Origin: Hypericum androsaemum
Taxonomy: Eukaryota > Streptophyta > Magnoliopsida > Malpighiales > Hypericaceae
Assembly (NCBI GenBank): GCA_963995505.1
Contig: OZ023199.1
Coordinates: forward strand, 10,361,153 to 10,425,152
Reading direction: 5' to 3'
Length of the DNA: 64,000 nucleotides
Each line of letters begins with the position of its first letter. The stretch's first letter is position 1. The notes beneath the pieces were generated by a model. It saw nothing but the letters and a program-made list of their open reading frames with translations, did not search any database and was not told the DNA's origin. Shown piece after piece: positions 10,142 to 20,270 of this stretch. A program made the translations under genes and the position numbers.

Positions 10142-11978
10142 TCACTCATCATCAGGCAGGAAGTCCTCATCGGACGCGTTTCCCAGGAACGTCCCGAGCG
10201 TCTTCCTCAAGAAGCTGAAAGTTTTATCATCCTGTAGTTCGGGAAAATATGATACGGTTGTTAGTTGCAGAGTGAGAGGTTGAAATACTATGAAGTCTTC
10301 TGGAAGAGTACTTGTAAGGTACCTTCTTTTTCTTCTTGAAGGACTCCTCCAAGTTTGAGATCTTCTCTGCACAAGCTTTCTCTTGTTCAGCAATCATGCT
10401 CTTCTCTTTCTTCCCTGATAATGCAACGAAGTTAGAGCGACGACTCGGTTCTCGTGATTATATAGAGAGTGAAGTCGATGGGTTCTCACTCAGTTGTTCA
10501 TATCGCAGAAACATCTTCTCTTTGTTCTCTTCGAACCTTGAAAGCGAATCTGCCTCAGAGCAACGGGTCATCCATGTTAAAATAGGTATGAGCATTGCCT
10601 CAAATCAATGCAATTAACATTTTGCCGGCCACTTGACCAGAATTGAAGGATTTTCTTACCTTTCATGGCCTGCAGATGAGTTTCCTTGTCCTTGCAAAAT
10701 CTCTCATAGGTCTCTTGAAACTTTGAAGCCTCCATCTTCAAGCAGTTTTCGCACTACAAAGTAGCCATTAAAGCAGTCAGAACAAGTATGTCCACTAGAA
10801 GTTCGTTCTTAATATACAAAGCTTATGATCAAAGCCAAAATATATCTCCGCATATCATTAATCTTCTGCAGCAGACCTCTTTCGAGCTCTTCGAGAGCGC
10901 CTTAGCGAAAGTTTGCCTAACATTTTAAGACAGGAGAAAACACAAAATACCAGAAGATGAATTAGTATAACTAACACGTAAATCTACAGCCGTAGATAGA
11001 AGCTCTTAAGTTAGTATCTAATTCAATCTAAACGTTCACCTCTCCTTCTCGATCTTCGTCTTAACTTCATCCATCATTGACTTGATCTCCAAAGCCACGC
11101 TGTCATCAGAACAAACCTTGATTCCAAAGAGTAACAACGGCATACTTGTTTCTAGTGCATTTTGCGATTAACTTCATTTTCAACGTTAACAGATAAAATC
11201 ATGTTCATGTCTCAACGAAAAAGAAAGGCAACCGTGTGGCCAGACTAGCTTATCTACTATGCTCTCTCTTTTAACACGACGAGAGTGTCTTTGGACGATT
11301 TCGGTTCACTAAACCAAATGCCTAGGACGAGAATCAAGGGACTCCAGGAAAGAAAAATAAAAAAAAAGAACATATTACACAAAAACATACCAATTAGTTT
11401 CCTCAAGAACAAGTACCAAGTGTTTCAAGAACAAATCGACGCTTCCTAAACCGTATTTTTTTTTCCTTCACTGTGTTAGGAATTAGCCATCCCTTCCTGC
11501 GTTTCTGTTGTCTTAGCCTCTGAAAATTAATTCGATCTGTAATCTCTAAGCTAAATCTACTGAAATCGAAGTGGATCACTCGCCTATTCCAGGCCTAAAC
11601 ACACGCTAGATTAAATCCGGCCTTTAAATTACCAAAAATAACACAAAAGGAGGGGAAAAATTATACGATCAGGGAAATAGAGAAAGAGAGTGAAACCTGG
11701 AGATCGTCTCCTCGTTCTTCTTCTGGCCGTCTTTGTGAGCCTTCTCCTTGATCTGGTGCAGCGCCGACATTATCCCCTTTATATCGCTGCCGTTTCCCCG
11801 ACTCCTCTTGAATTAGAACTTATTTTCCTCCAAAAGAAATTAAAAAGAAAAAGAGGAGAATAAATCACTTAGGAGTCGGGATAATATACCTGGAGAGGTC
11901 GAGGTCCAAGTCATCCTCGTCCAGTGGCGCCGGTCGTTTCTTCGTGGAGGAGCCCCTCGGTTTCTTCGCGGCGGACAT
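10142..11978 (-). CDS. ASY4: Meiotic chromosome axis coiled-coil protein ASY4
   Basis: Eight exons on the minus strand (11978-11890, 11804-11697, 11099-11040, 10916-10877, 10753-10660, 10549-10490, 10414-10323, 10231-10142) join in frame to give 210 residues, close to the size I remember for Arabidopsis ASY4. The N-terminus is basic then acidic (KKPRGSSTKKRP, then DEDDLDLDL), like a nuclear protein. The rest is a nearly continuous charged coiled coil with the phrases QIKEKAHKDGQKKNEE and RYEQLRKKEKSMI. The C-terminus is acidic (DEDFLPDDE). ASY4 is related to the C-terminal coiled coil of ASY3 and helps build the meiotic axis. Identification is from remembered motifs plus length; another small coiled-coil protein is the alternative. 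Confidence 0.78.
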
Positions 11979-12495
11979 TTTCCCGATCGCCGATCAAGTC
12001 AGATCTCGCGATCTCTTTCTCTCTCTTCTCCACACTTTCGGGGTCGGAGGGACTTTGGAGATTTAATTTGACGGTTATTGATTTAAAAGACGAAACAGAG
12101 GAAGGGAAGAGCTGAGCTAGCGAGGTAGAGTGAGGTTTGCTTCTTAAGCGCGCGGGATTTGAATTCGAGTTTCACAAATACCAATCAGGTACTTCCACGT
12201 GGAACAACTAGCAAACTAAGATAAAAAAGACTGTATAATAGGGGCCGGATTGGGTCCGGACTCTAATAGGCCCAATCCGGCCCGTATAGGATGCGATCCT
12301 CGCCCTCCACGTCATTAAAATTTTAGCAAGAAAGATTCAACGGTATTAATTCGTCTAGGGTATCTTCGTCTTTTTACCCTTTTTCCTCTTTCCTTCTCTC
12401 TCTCCTCCCCCTCATTCACGTCTCTGGCTCTCTTCTCTCTCCCTCTTTCTCTCTCTATACCAACCCTTATTAAAACCCCAATCAGATTAACGACG

Positions 12496-13020
12496 ATGGT
12501 GATGGCGAGCCGGCGGTGGGACGCCAACAATGACTGGTTGATCGACGACAGTTTCTCCCAGTTTCTCTCCGACGACGTTGTGCCAGACCTGAATCGCCAG
12601 TGGGGAAGGGATTCGCTGGCCGCGGTGACGAGAGAGAGGCCTTGTATCGACGGCGAGGCCTTGAATCGAGCAAGACCTCGAATCTTCGTTCCCTCTTAAA
12701 CATGCAAATAGCCTTTTCTTGATTGACCATGTTCAACCTCACTCCTCAAAACTAAATCTGTTGAGTTCGAGGTTGACCAGAAGCCCTCAGATGATGGTCT
12801 TCCTCCTCCGTGGGTTCCCTTGGCTGTGGTCGACTTCCAATTATTTCTTGGCCAGAGATTCGACGAGTACAGAAGCATCCCGATGAGGCAAACCTCATCA
12901 ACCTTCATCTTCTACTACAGGGTGCTTCTCCGCCTGCATTCCTGAAAAATCGTCAGCAACTTGGAATTTTACTGAACTTAGCCTGGTGCCTACAATTTCT
13001 AATCTTTTGTTAGTTCTCTA
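12496..13020 (+). other. Possible small gene or gene remnant, function unknown
   Basis: An ATG at 12496 opens a frame of 67 codons ending at 12699, rich in Asp, Arg and Trp. A second open stretch follows at about 12758-12945 in another frame, with PPPWVPLAVVDFQLFL. GC content is higher than in the flanks, and a pyrimidine-rich leader (12370-12460) precedes it, so it could be a transcribed gene reading away from ASY4. I cannot join the two parts through convincing splice sites and recognise no family. It may be a decayed gene. Confidence 0.3.
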
Positions 13021-13084
13021 TTTTGTAAGATGTGTACACTTGAGAGACTCATTATGTTGGGTGTGTGCGTTACTACTTGTAACC

Positions 13085-14023
13085 ATGGTTTTAAAAAATG
13101 TGGTCTGACTGATGGTTCGACTGGTTGGACTGTGAATCGGTAGCCATAGCGGGTCGTTTTTTAACGGGTCCCGTATAAACCGCTCAAAATCTGGCCGGAC
13201 CGGGCAATTTTGACCCTCGTCTCGACTGGCCGAACCGGGTTGGTACGAGGACTTTAAAATATGGGCAAAAATGTCAAATTTCCTATTTTTTTTCACCTAA
13301 AATCCAGAAACCTTCGACACTTTCTCCACCCTTAAGCTATCCCCCTCGCCTCAAACTCGACAATAGACCATCACTCTGAACTTCGTCAGGCGCCGCTCGC
13401 TCGCATCTCCGGTCGCTCTTGTCTGGGTCGGTCTCGTCCCATCTCTAAGTAAGACAATCTCTCTCACTCTCAGTCGAACCCCCTCCCAATCTCACTCTCA
13501 TAGACTATCTCTCTCCGCTCGCGTGCTTGTTTGAGGTTAAGGTTGGAACTGGTAAAGAACGAGACATTTTCACCTTTCAGTTCTTATATTTTTGTAAAGA
13601 TACTAAGCTTTACTGGATACTATTTTTTGGTTGCTCGTTTTGTGAGGAAGAGTGAGGAAGAGGAGGAAATTAAGTGTGAATGGAAAATAGAAAGGGAAAA
13701 ATGGAAATGTCAGAGACGTGTCATTAAAGGATGGACTTTTACTTTCCTGTCTTTTTTTTTAATACCAAATCATTAATGGATATTTCTAAAAAAGTTATTA
13801 AGGGATAGACCTACATCATATAGGTCATAGTGTAAGACCAGCTTGAAAAACGTGTAATGCATAACATGTGTAGACATGTAGCAGACTACATCATATATTA
13901 ATGTATTTACTATTTTAAAATAAAAAATTATGGTCCGACCAGTGGTCCACCCGATCAGACCGTTCAACCCGGAGGACGGGAGAAATCCCGGGTCGGCCTC
14001 CGGGTCATTTTTTTAAACCATGT
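13085..14023. mobile_element. hAT-like non-autonomous element with 8-bp duplication
   Basis: The 939-bp element starts ATGGTTTTAAAAAATG and ends CATTTTTTTAAACCATGT, an imperfect inverted repeat. It is flanked by identical TTGTAACC copies at 13077-13084 and 14024-14031. Its outer parts contain GGTCYGAC/GGTTCGACY motifs, also seen in the element at 47516-48106. No transposase is encoded. The inside (13290-13560) is a pyrimidine-rich stretch that may derive from host DNA. Confidence 0.75.
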
Positions 14024-14164
14024 TTGTAACCTTTTCTCATGATGCTTTAAAATTATATTGTAAAGCTCCCCATTTATCTTAATTTTGCTAATCGAGTTTT
14101 TAGTCATTTAGAATATTTGGAGTGGCGCATCTATCAGAATATTGAATGAGGTTAGATTTGTTCT

Positions 14165-15870
14165 GATAAAATGGCAGACCCTGTTATGATTAAATGGCAT
14201 GCTCAATTTTGTTAAAATGGCAGGTTCCTTTACGATAAAATGAAGGGTAAATTACCCCTAGCCCTCAGTGTTTGGTCATCCTCCCCCGGGTCTCTGGATT
14301 TTTGAAAATAATTTTACCGTCTTCCGTGTTTGGTTAAACCTTCCCTCGGATCCCTGACTGACGTCATCGGTTTTTTTCATTTTTTGTCAAGAAAATGACT
14401 ATTATACCCCTACAATCAAATAAAAAAATCATTTTCTGGCCAGCTCTAATTTTTGTCATCGTCATCGCCCTCGGCCGTCGATCAAGACTCACCTCACGGC
14501 GTCGACCCCATTTTTTATCATCGTCTCCTCATGGCATCGACCCACCTGACACCATTTTCCGTCATCATCTCCTCACAGCGACAAAGCAATAGTACGGGCG
14601 AGCACCAATCAAACCCAATCATTAACATCATCTCTGGCAAGCACCAATCAAACTCAATCGAAAACTCTCCGGCGAGCACCAATCGAAACCCAATTGATTA
14701 CTTCTCGACGAGCAGCCAGTGGTGACCGACGTCCTTGTTTAACCCAAAAACCAAACCCGGAGGCGAGCACTAATCCTACCTCAAGGACGTTCATAACAGG
14801 AGCTACTTCTCCAAGGAGGCATTGCAAGAGAGGTACCGTCGACGTTTGACCCAGATCTAGCTTCGCCCAATTTTGTTCCCAACTTCGGTGACTCTAGGAG
14901 CTCGACGACGATAAGCGAAAATTCCACAAGCGGACAACCTCAAAAAGAAGATGATGGTCCAGCTGGGTTCGTTCGACCAGCTGGGTTCGTTCGACCACTG
15001 GGTTCGTTCGAAGATGGTCATTGAAGTTGGGTCTAGGATCCTTTAATTTAAGGCAAATTATCCCTGAAGTCGGTGTCAGCACCATTTCTAGGTTTGGTTG
15101 ATTGGAGTGTTAAATAGTCGAGTAATTATTGAATTGGGTCGCTTAGATTTCTGGGTTTTATTTGTCAGATTTTTGGTTTTTTTGCCGAAGAGTCGCCGGA
15201 GTTTGCCTGAGAAGATGACCACAGGGGGATAATAGTCATTTCCTTGACCAAAAATATAAAAAAAAAGCTGATGACGTCAGCCAGGGACCCGAGGGAAAGG
15301 TTTAACCAAACACAGGGGACGGTAAAATCATTTTCGGAAATCCAGGGACCCGAAGGGGAGGATGACCAAATACCAGGGACTAGAGAATAATTATCCTTAA
15401 ATGAAATGCTATGTTATGTTAAATGGCATGCCCGGTTATGTCAAATGGCATGCCTGATTACGGCAAATGGCATGCCCGATTACGACCAAATGGCATGCCC
15501 GATTACTACCAAATGGCTTTCTCGGTTACGATAATAAATTAATTAATTACTTAAATGGCATACACAGTTATGTTAAAATGGCATGTCATTTAATATTTAA
15601 TAGAACTTATAATTAATAAATTAATAAATAATTTTACTTATAAAGTAAAATGGCATATTCGGTTATATTAAAATGGCATGTCCGACTATGACTAATGGCA
15701 TGCCCGACTATGTATAGTGGCATGCCCGGTTAATATTTAATAAAAATTATAATTAATTAAATAGAATACCTAGTTATGTTAAAATAGCATGTTTGACTAT
15801 GACTAATAGTATCTCCAGATATAATATATGGCATGTTTGATTATAATAAAATGACATAACATCATGTTAT
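14165..15870. repeat. Minisatellite with about 22-bp unit (AAATGGCATGCCCGATTAYG)
   Basis: Units built around AAATGGCATGCC recur every 20-26 bases at 14165-14244 and again from 15397 to about 15870, with growing decay toward the right. The two parts are one array, split by the MULE at 14245-15396. Most units contain the palindrome GCATGC. Repeats have no spacer-like unique parts of constant length, so this is not a CRISPR array. Confidence 0.85.
14245..15396. mobile_element. MULE-type transposon, non-autonomous, 1152 bp
   Basis: Long inverted terminal repeats of about 170 bp run inward from GGGTAAATTACCCCTAGCCC at 14245 and, on the other strand, GGATAATTATTCTCTAGTCC at 15396. The flanks are 9-bp duplications differing at one base (TAAAATGAA at 14236-14244, TTAAATGAA at 15397-15405). 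A 9-bp duplication and long terminal repeats point to Mutator-like elements. No transposase is encoded. The middle has a short coding-looking stretch near 14780-14840 and an 18-bp triplicate (GCTGGGTTCGTTCGACCA) near 14960-15010, so it may carry host DNA. Confidence 0.85.
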
Positions 15871-17148
15871 ATTAAAATGATAAATATTAATTAATACTTA
15901 TAATAAAAAAATTAATTTAAATAAAATATAAGTTTGATTTGTTTCAGTATAATATACGAATAAAAAAAGATTAAAAATAGTTAAAGCCACGTGTCCAACC
16001 ACCCCGTCTTTATTCTGGATGGTACAGAATTAGAGATCATGTACCCAATTCATACTTTGTCTAATATTTCAAGTTCAATTTCTTGAAAATATAGCGGTGT
16101 TAATTTTTTTTTTATAGTTAAAATTGTATTTCCAATTTCATCAGATTCTTCCCTTCACCCATTTCATTCATATTTTTCATTATCAACTTACATCAATCCA
16201 AAATCATAAATAGAACTATCAAATTACTTTAGCCATGGGATTTGACATAGACTTAAAAAGCCACCTATAAATACTTTATGCCCAATCATTTTATCTTTCA
16301 AAAGTACTCGATTCAAAATTAAATTAGTCAGACCAATAATTATAGTAAAAAAACTAATTCTTAGTAGCCATTTGTTAAGCTAAGAGTGCACTGAACTTTT
16401 ATTTTAATAAAATGTTGACTTTCTCATGATGGAAAGACTTTTTCTGTATATAAGTAGAGGAGAATAGTGATTGGAGAATCTGAATTTACATCTTCTCTCT
16501 CTGTAAAATAATATATTGGCTACAATGTCGTGGCAAGATAGATTACATAATAGAAAACGTAATTTTATATTCGGATTGGATTCGGTTCATTAATCATTAG
16601 GACGCATTCACATGATCGGTCGTCCTTTTTTGGAGAACCGAAAGGATCACCAACCCACTCACGTTTTCGTTTTATCCTCGTGTTTTTTTATACTTCTTCC
16701 TGGGCCAGATTTAATTATAATTAATAATTGCCTGTCTTTGAAATCTTGAGCTTTCTTGGACAAGAATCGGTCCAAATGGACAAACTGTGGAATGGACCTA
16801 GGGAAGGAGATAATTATTTTGGAAGGGGACTTGTTTCGAATAAATATATGTTTTAACACGTAAGATATATTTTGGATGTATTCAGATTATTTTTGTGTAG
16901 ACCAATTTATTTAGTTAAATTAGGATATTCATAATATCAAATTGTCATGTATTTTATGAATATTTTAAATCCTAGCATCATAAGATGTATAACAATTTGA
17001 CAAAAGTCCAGGATTTAAACTCTGACAAAGTATATTTTTGGTGTAGAATATTTATCTTTGAAAAAAACACACAAACATAGAGTCCACAATAAAAAAACTC
17101 CTCACACGCCTCATAGAAATAACACAATAAAAAACATCGCATGCCTTA
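15871..17148. other. Intergenic, AT-rich, no gene seen
   Basis: Only short frames are present. A TATA-like TATATAAG near 16448 and a pyrimidine run precede an ATG at 16525, but the frame closes after about 23 codons. Confidence 0.45.
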
Positions 17149-17581
17149 TAAAAATAAGGAAAATTTTATTTTAGTACCATATGGTATCGCAAAAAATTAC
17201 TTTAGTACTCTGTGATTTGATTCGATTTTATTCGGCAACAATTTGTTTATAATTTGATTCGTAAAAAATTTGATTCGAATTAATCTACAAACTAATTGAA
17301 TAGAGATCATTACTCTCAGGACCCCAGGGTATAGTCAAATAGGCTCAGAGGACCTGTAGTTTTCCTACTAATTACTGAGCCCCTGTAGTTTGGTTATTAT
17401 TATACTTTCGGGTCCCTGGCTGATGTCATTAATCAATTTTTTCTTATCTTATATTTAAAATGACGGATATGCCCTTGCTCTGGTCAACTAAAATCGTCGG
17501 TCATCTTCTCCGGCCATTTTTCTGGCCGCTTCCTTTCTCCGGCCATTTTTGCTTCGCCGGTTGCTTACCCTTAGGCGACAA

Positions 17582-17719
17582 CTCACGTACCTTCACTACA
17601 CCTACGATGTCGCCAACGCCACCCTCTCCATCGCCTTCATCGCGGCTGGATCTCGTGGGCCATCAACCCAACAGCCCCCAAGATGGCTGGATCTCAAGCC
17701 CTCGTCGCCTATAAGGACT
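17582..17719 (+). pseudogene. Captured DOMON-domain fragment (AIR12 / cytochrome b561-DOMON type)
   Basis: Two frames joined by a shift read [17 protein letters not shown] and then [20 protein letters not shown], the typical core of plant DOMON domains (a heme-binding fold in secreted or membrane proteins such as AIR12 and cytochrome b561-DOMON proteins). Only about 45 residues remain, the frame is broken, and the piece sits inside a Pack-MULE, so it is a copied fragment and not a working gene. Confidence 0.8.
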
Positions 17720-17886
17720 ACATGAAGAAGAAGGCTTCGTCGTCCTGTCGTTGGGAACCCAGGCCCTGGACGACAAGTACTCCCTGGAAAAATTGCTCAC
17801 CAGCCGACAGCTCTCCCAGCTGAACCTTGCCGAGAGAGAGAGAGAGAGAACTCCGTTGGACAGCAGTGGAGACGGCGTGGAGGAAA

Positions 17887-18000
17887 TCGGAATGCAGCCG
17901 TGAGGATGATCTCGTTGAGGTTCGACATGTTGCCGAGGCTCGCCGGAATGCAGCCGTAGAAGTTGTTGTTGGCGAGGACGATGACGGAGACCGGCGAGTT
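17887..18000 (-). pseudogene. Captured leucine-rich-repeat fragment (LRX/extensin-like type)
   Basis: On the minus strand one frame reads SPVSVIVLANNNFYGCIP followed by ASLGNMSNLNEIIL. This is the leucine-rich repeat pattern found in LRR-extensin (LRX) cell-wall proteins. The neighbouring DNA at 18001-18060 repeats part of the same phrase, showing local duplication. It lies inside the Pack-MULE, in opposite orientation to the DOMON piece, and has no start codon or full domain. Confidence 0.75.
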
Positions 18001-18809
18001 CCCCGATGCTCTCGATGAAGACCGGCGAGTTTTCGATGTTCCTGATGACGCCGGCGTAGTACATAATTTTTTAAATTTTTTTGTAAGGGTATTAGAGTCA
18101 TTTACTTTAGATAGGGACCCGAAAGTATAATAATAACCAAACTATATGGGCTCAGCAATTAGTAGGAAAACTACAGGGTTCTCAGAGTCTATTTGAGTAT
18201 ATCCTGGGGTTCTGTATGTAATTATCTCAATTGAATACGGTTCAAGATATTTTAAATTCGTCAAACTAACGAATTATATTCGAATTCGATTCAACGAATT
18301 ATAAAAAAAAAAGAAATAGGGATACGTGTCCCATCCTTCCCATCACCTGACCCGATCATTTTTTAGAAAAGCTGACCCCATAATAATAGGCTCGGAATAC
18401 ATCCACTTTACTTAGGACCACACGTCATTTTTTATCCCTTGTCAGGGGCCCCCAGGGCCCATCACATATTCCTCCCCTTTAGTTTTTGTACATCGGGAGC
18501 ATAAGCGACAGTTTTTGTATTTTTTTCAGTTTTTAATATATTCGAAAAATATCCAATACCTTGAAAAAAATTCAAAATTTAATTTGAAAAATGAAAAAAT
18601 TAAATAAATAGAGTTTTACTACTATATTAATTTAAACATGAATTAGTCTATTTATTAAACTAATGTAGATTTTCAACTTTGCAAAATAAAAGAGAATATA
18701 TGTAACTATTTGTACATTTTTATCTAGTTGTTTAAGCCATTGTCATTAATTGTATTATCTTTGTAGTTATCATTTTGGTCATTTCATTCGAATTTGTATT
18801 ATCATTCAT

Positions 18810-19110
18810 TTGTACACTAATCCTAACTCTAACCCTAATAATAACTCTAACCTTAATGTTAACTCTAATACTACACTAACATTAACCCTAACCATAACAC
18901 TAACCTTAAATCATAAACCCTACACTAACCTTAACTCTAATCCTAAATCCTGACCTTGACCCTAACCCTACCTTAACACTAATTCTAAATCCTAACCCTT
19001 TTAATCCTAACATTAATCCTAACCCTAACCCTAACCCCTAACCTTAAATCCTAACCCTAAACCCTAACACTGAATCCAACCCTTAAACAATAACACTAAC
19101 CCTAATCCAT
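18810..19110. repeat. Degenerate telomere-like repeat (CCCTAA/CCCTAAA)
   Basis: About 300 bp consist of CCCTAA-like units mixed with variants such as CTAACTCTAA, CCTTAA and CACTAA, with short perfect runs near 19018-19040 and 19055-19070. The plant telomere unit on this strand is CCCTAAA. The array is too diverged and too internal to be a chromosome end. Confidence 0.85.
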
Positions 19111-19255
19111 AATTTTGAAATATTTCAAAAAATTTGTATTTTTTGAACATTTTCATAAAAAATTACGAAAATTTTCCGAAATTTGACATATTTTTTATTT
19201 TTTTTTAAATGTAAAGAATTAATTCGAATTCGAAGGTTCATAATTCAAATTCGAT

Positions 19256-19362
19256 GCCAAAGGCCATTTGGCCTAGCGACATAGGCGCTGTAAGATTTGA
19301 CGGAGATCCAGGTTCAAACCTTGGCATAGGCGTATTCTTGATGTAATTTACCTTTCAAAAAA
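19256..19362 (+). mobile_element. tRNA-derived SINE with target duplication
   Basis: The 107-bp element begins GCCAAAGGCCATTTGGCC, has a tRNA-like box A (TGGCCTAGCGACATAGG) and a box B (GGTTCAAACC at 19311-19320), and ends in an A-rich tail. It is flanked by 16-bp near-identical direct repeats (19240-19255 and 19363-19378, one mismatch), as expected for LINE-driven insertion. Confidence 0.85.
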
Positions 19363-19768
19363 ATAATTCAAATTTGATTCGTCCAATAACGAATCGAATA
19401 CGGTTTAAGATTTTGATGAATTTGAATTCGAACTAATTCGATTCGAATTCGAACAGTGGTCAGGTCTACTTGTGGTAAAAAAAATCCATCAATTGAATCA
19501 AATTGCAGCCAATTAACATCACTTAGGTCCACAGGCAGCTGCCCGGATCTTTCTCGTCCTGCCCGAACGCTACCCGACCATCTGGACTAGCCACATTAGC
19601 ATTCGCTAATGACGTGGCGCCATATGGATATCCACTATCTCCCCCTTCCCTTCTCTCTTCCCTTTCTCTCTCCTCCTTCCCCTCTCTTCTTCTTCTTCTT
19701 CCTAAAACAAAATCTATAAATTAAAAAACCAAAACCCAGTTAAAATTAAGAGCCAACAAGCCAAACCC

Positions 19769-20270
19769 ATGTGCCCAAATCATCGAACGAGCCCCGGAGG
19801 ATCTGTCAGCGCGCGTTCTTTCAAGCCGCCGACCCGCAATTTTAACTTCTCCCAGTCGGCCCCCCATCCCAACATCAAGCCGCTCCTGACGTTCGAGCTG
19901 AAGCAGGCCAACGATGACTCTTCGTCGAACTCTGATAAGGACGACGGGTATAAGGCTGGGGTCCTGGACCTCATCCGAAAGGGGAACAGTGAGCTGAAGC
20001 CCTCGGTTCACGACCCCAATGATGAGGGGACAACAGATGGGTGGGTCGAGCAGAACCCGACCATGGTCCAGCTGACCAGGAAGCACCCGTTCGACGTCGA
20101 ACCGCCCTTCGACTGGCTCATGTACCACAGGTTCATCACCCCGTCCCCTCTCCACTACGTCCGAAACCACGATCGGGTTCCCCGTGACCCTGGTCTGCGG
20201 GAGTAACTGCTGCAAGAAAATGGTAAAGTAGATGGTCGGGTTCAACTGGGCCCTAGCGGGGATATCTTGA
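19769..20270 (+). pseudogene. Captured nitrate reductase (NIA) N-terminal fragment
   Basis: An open frame of 145 codons starts at 19769 in the transposon's own inverted repeat and runs into the sequence DPNDEGTTDGWVEQNPTM, then KHPFDVEPP and FITPSPLHYVRNH. That order is the N-terminal region and start of the molybdenum-cofactor domain of plant nitrate reductase (NADH). After the VRNH motif a deletion of about 35 residues and a frame change lead to FPVTLVC and, past a stop codon, GFNWA, also nitrate reductase phrases. The catalytic, heme and FAD parts are absent, so no enzyme can be made. A short chimeric protein fusing transposon and NIA sequence is possible if it is transcribed. Confidence 0.9.

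Larger units (their letters stand above)
17303..18228. mobile_element. Pack-MULE, 926 bp, with pieces of two host genes
   Basis: Perfect 9-bp duplications AATTGAATA flank it at 17294-17302 and 18229-18237. Terminal repeats of about 150 bp start GAGATCATTACTCTCAGGACC on the left and, reverse-complemented, GAGATAATTACATACAGAAC on the right. The inside carries coding-like DNA from at least two sources: a DOMON domain piece on the plus strand and a leucine-rich-repeat piece on the minus strand. It has no transposase. It lies inside the insertion that splits the larger MULE, so it is younger than both. Confidence 0.9.
17215..19474. mobile_element. Unclassified insertion splitting the left arm of the large MULE
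   Basis: The left arm of the outer MULE breaks after ...TTTAGTACTCTGTG at 17214 and resumes at about 19475 with GTAAAAAAAATCC, as judged by alignment to the right arm. Similar short words flank the gap (TACTCTGTG and TACTTGTG), which would fit an 8-bp hAT-like duplication with mismatches. The inserted DNA is rich in GATTCGAATTCG-type sequence at both ends and hosts a smaller MULE, telomere-like repeats and a SINE. I could not define terminal repeats for it. Confidence 0.5.

Noticed and set aside
15400..15870. Regular short repeats resembling a CRISPR array
   Set aside because: Units follow each other without unique spacers of constant length, and the DNA is from a plant nucleus. It is a minisatellite.
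16525..16600. An ATG followed by MSWQD, like the start of profilin, behind a TATA-like box
   Set aside because: Only four residues agree and the frame closes after about 23 codons. No downstream exon with profilin sequence is seen.
18810..19110. A true chromosome end
   Set aside because: Repeats are degenerate, short and surrounded by other DNA on both sides.
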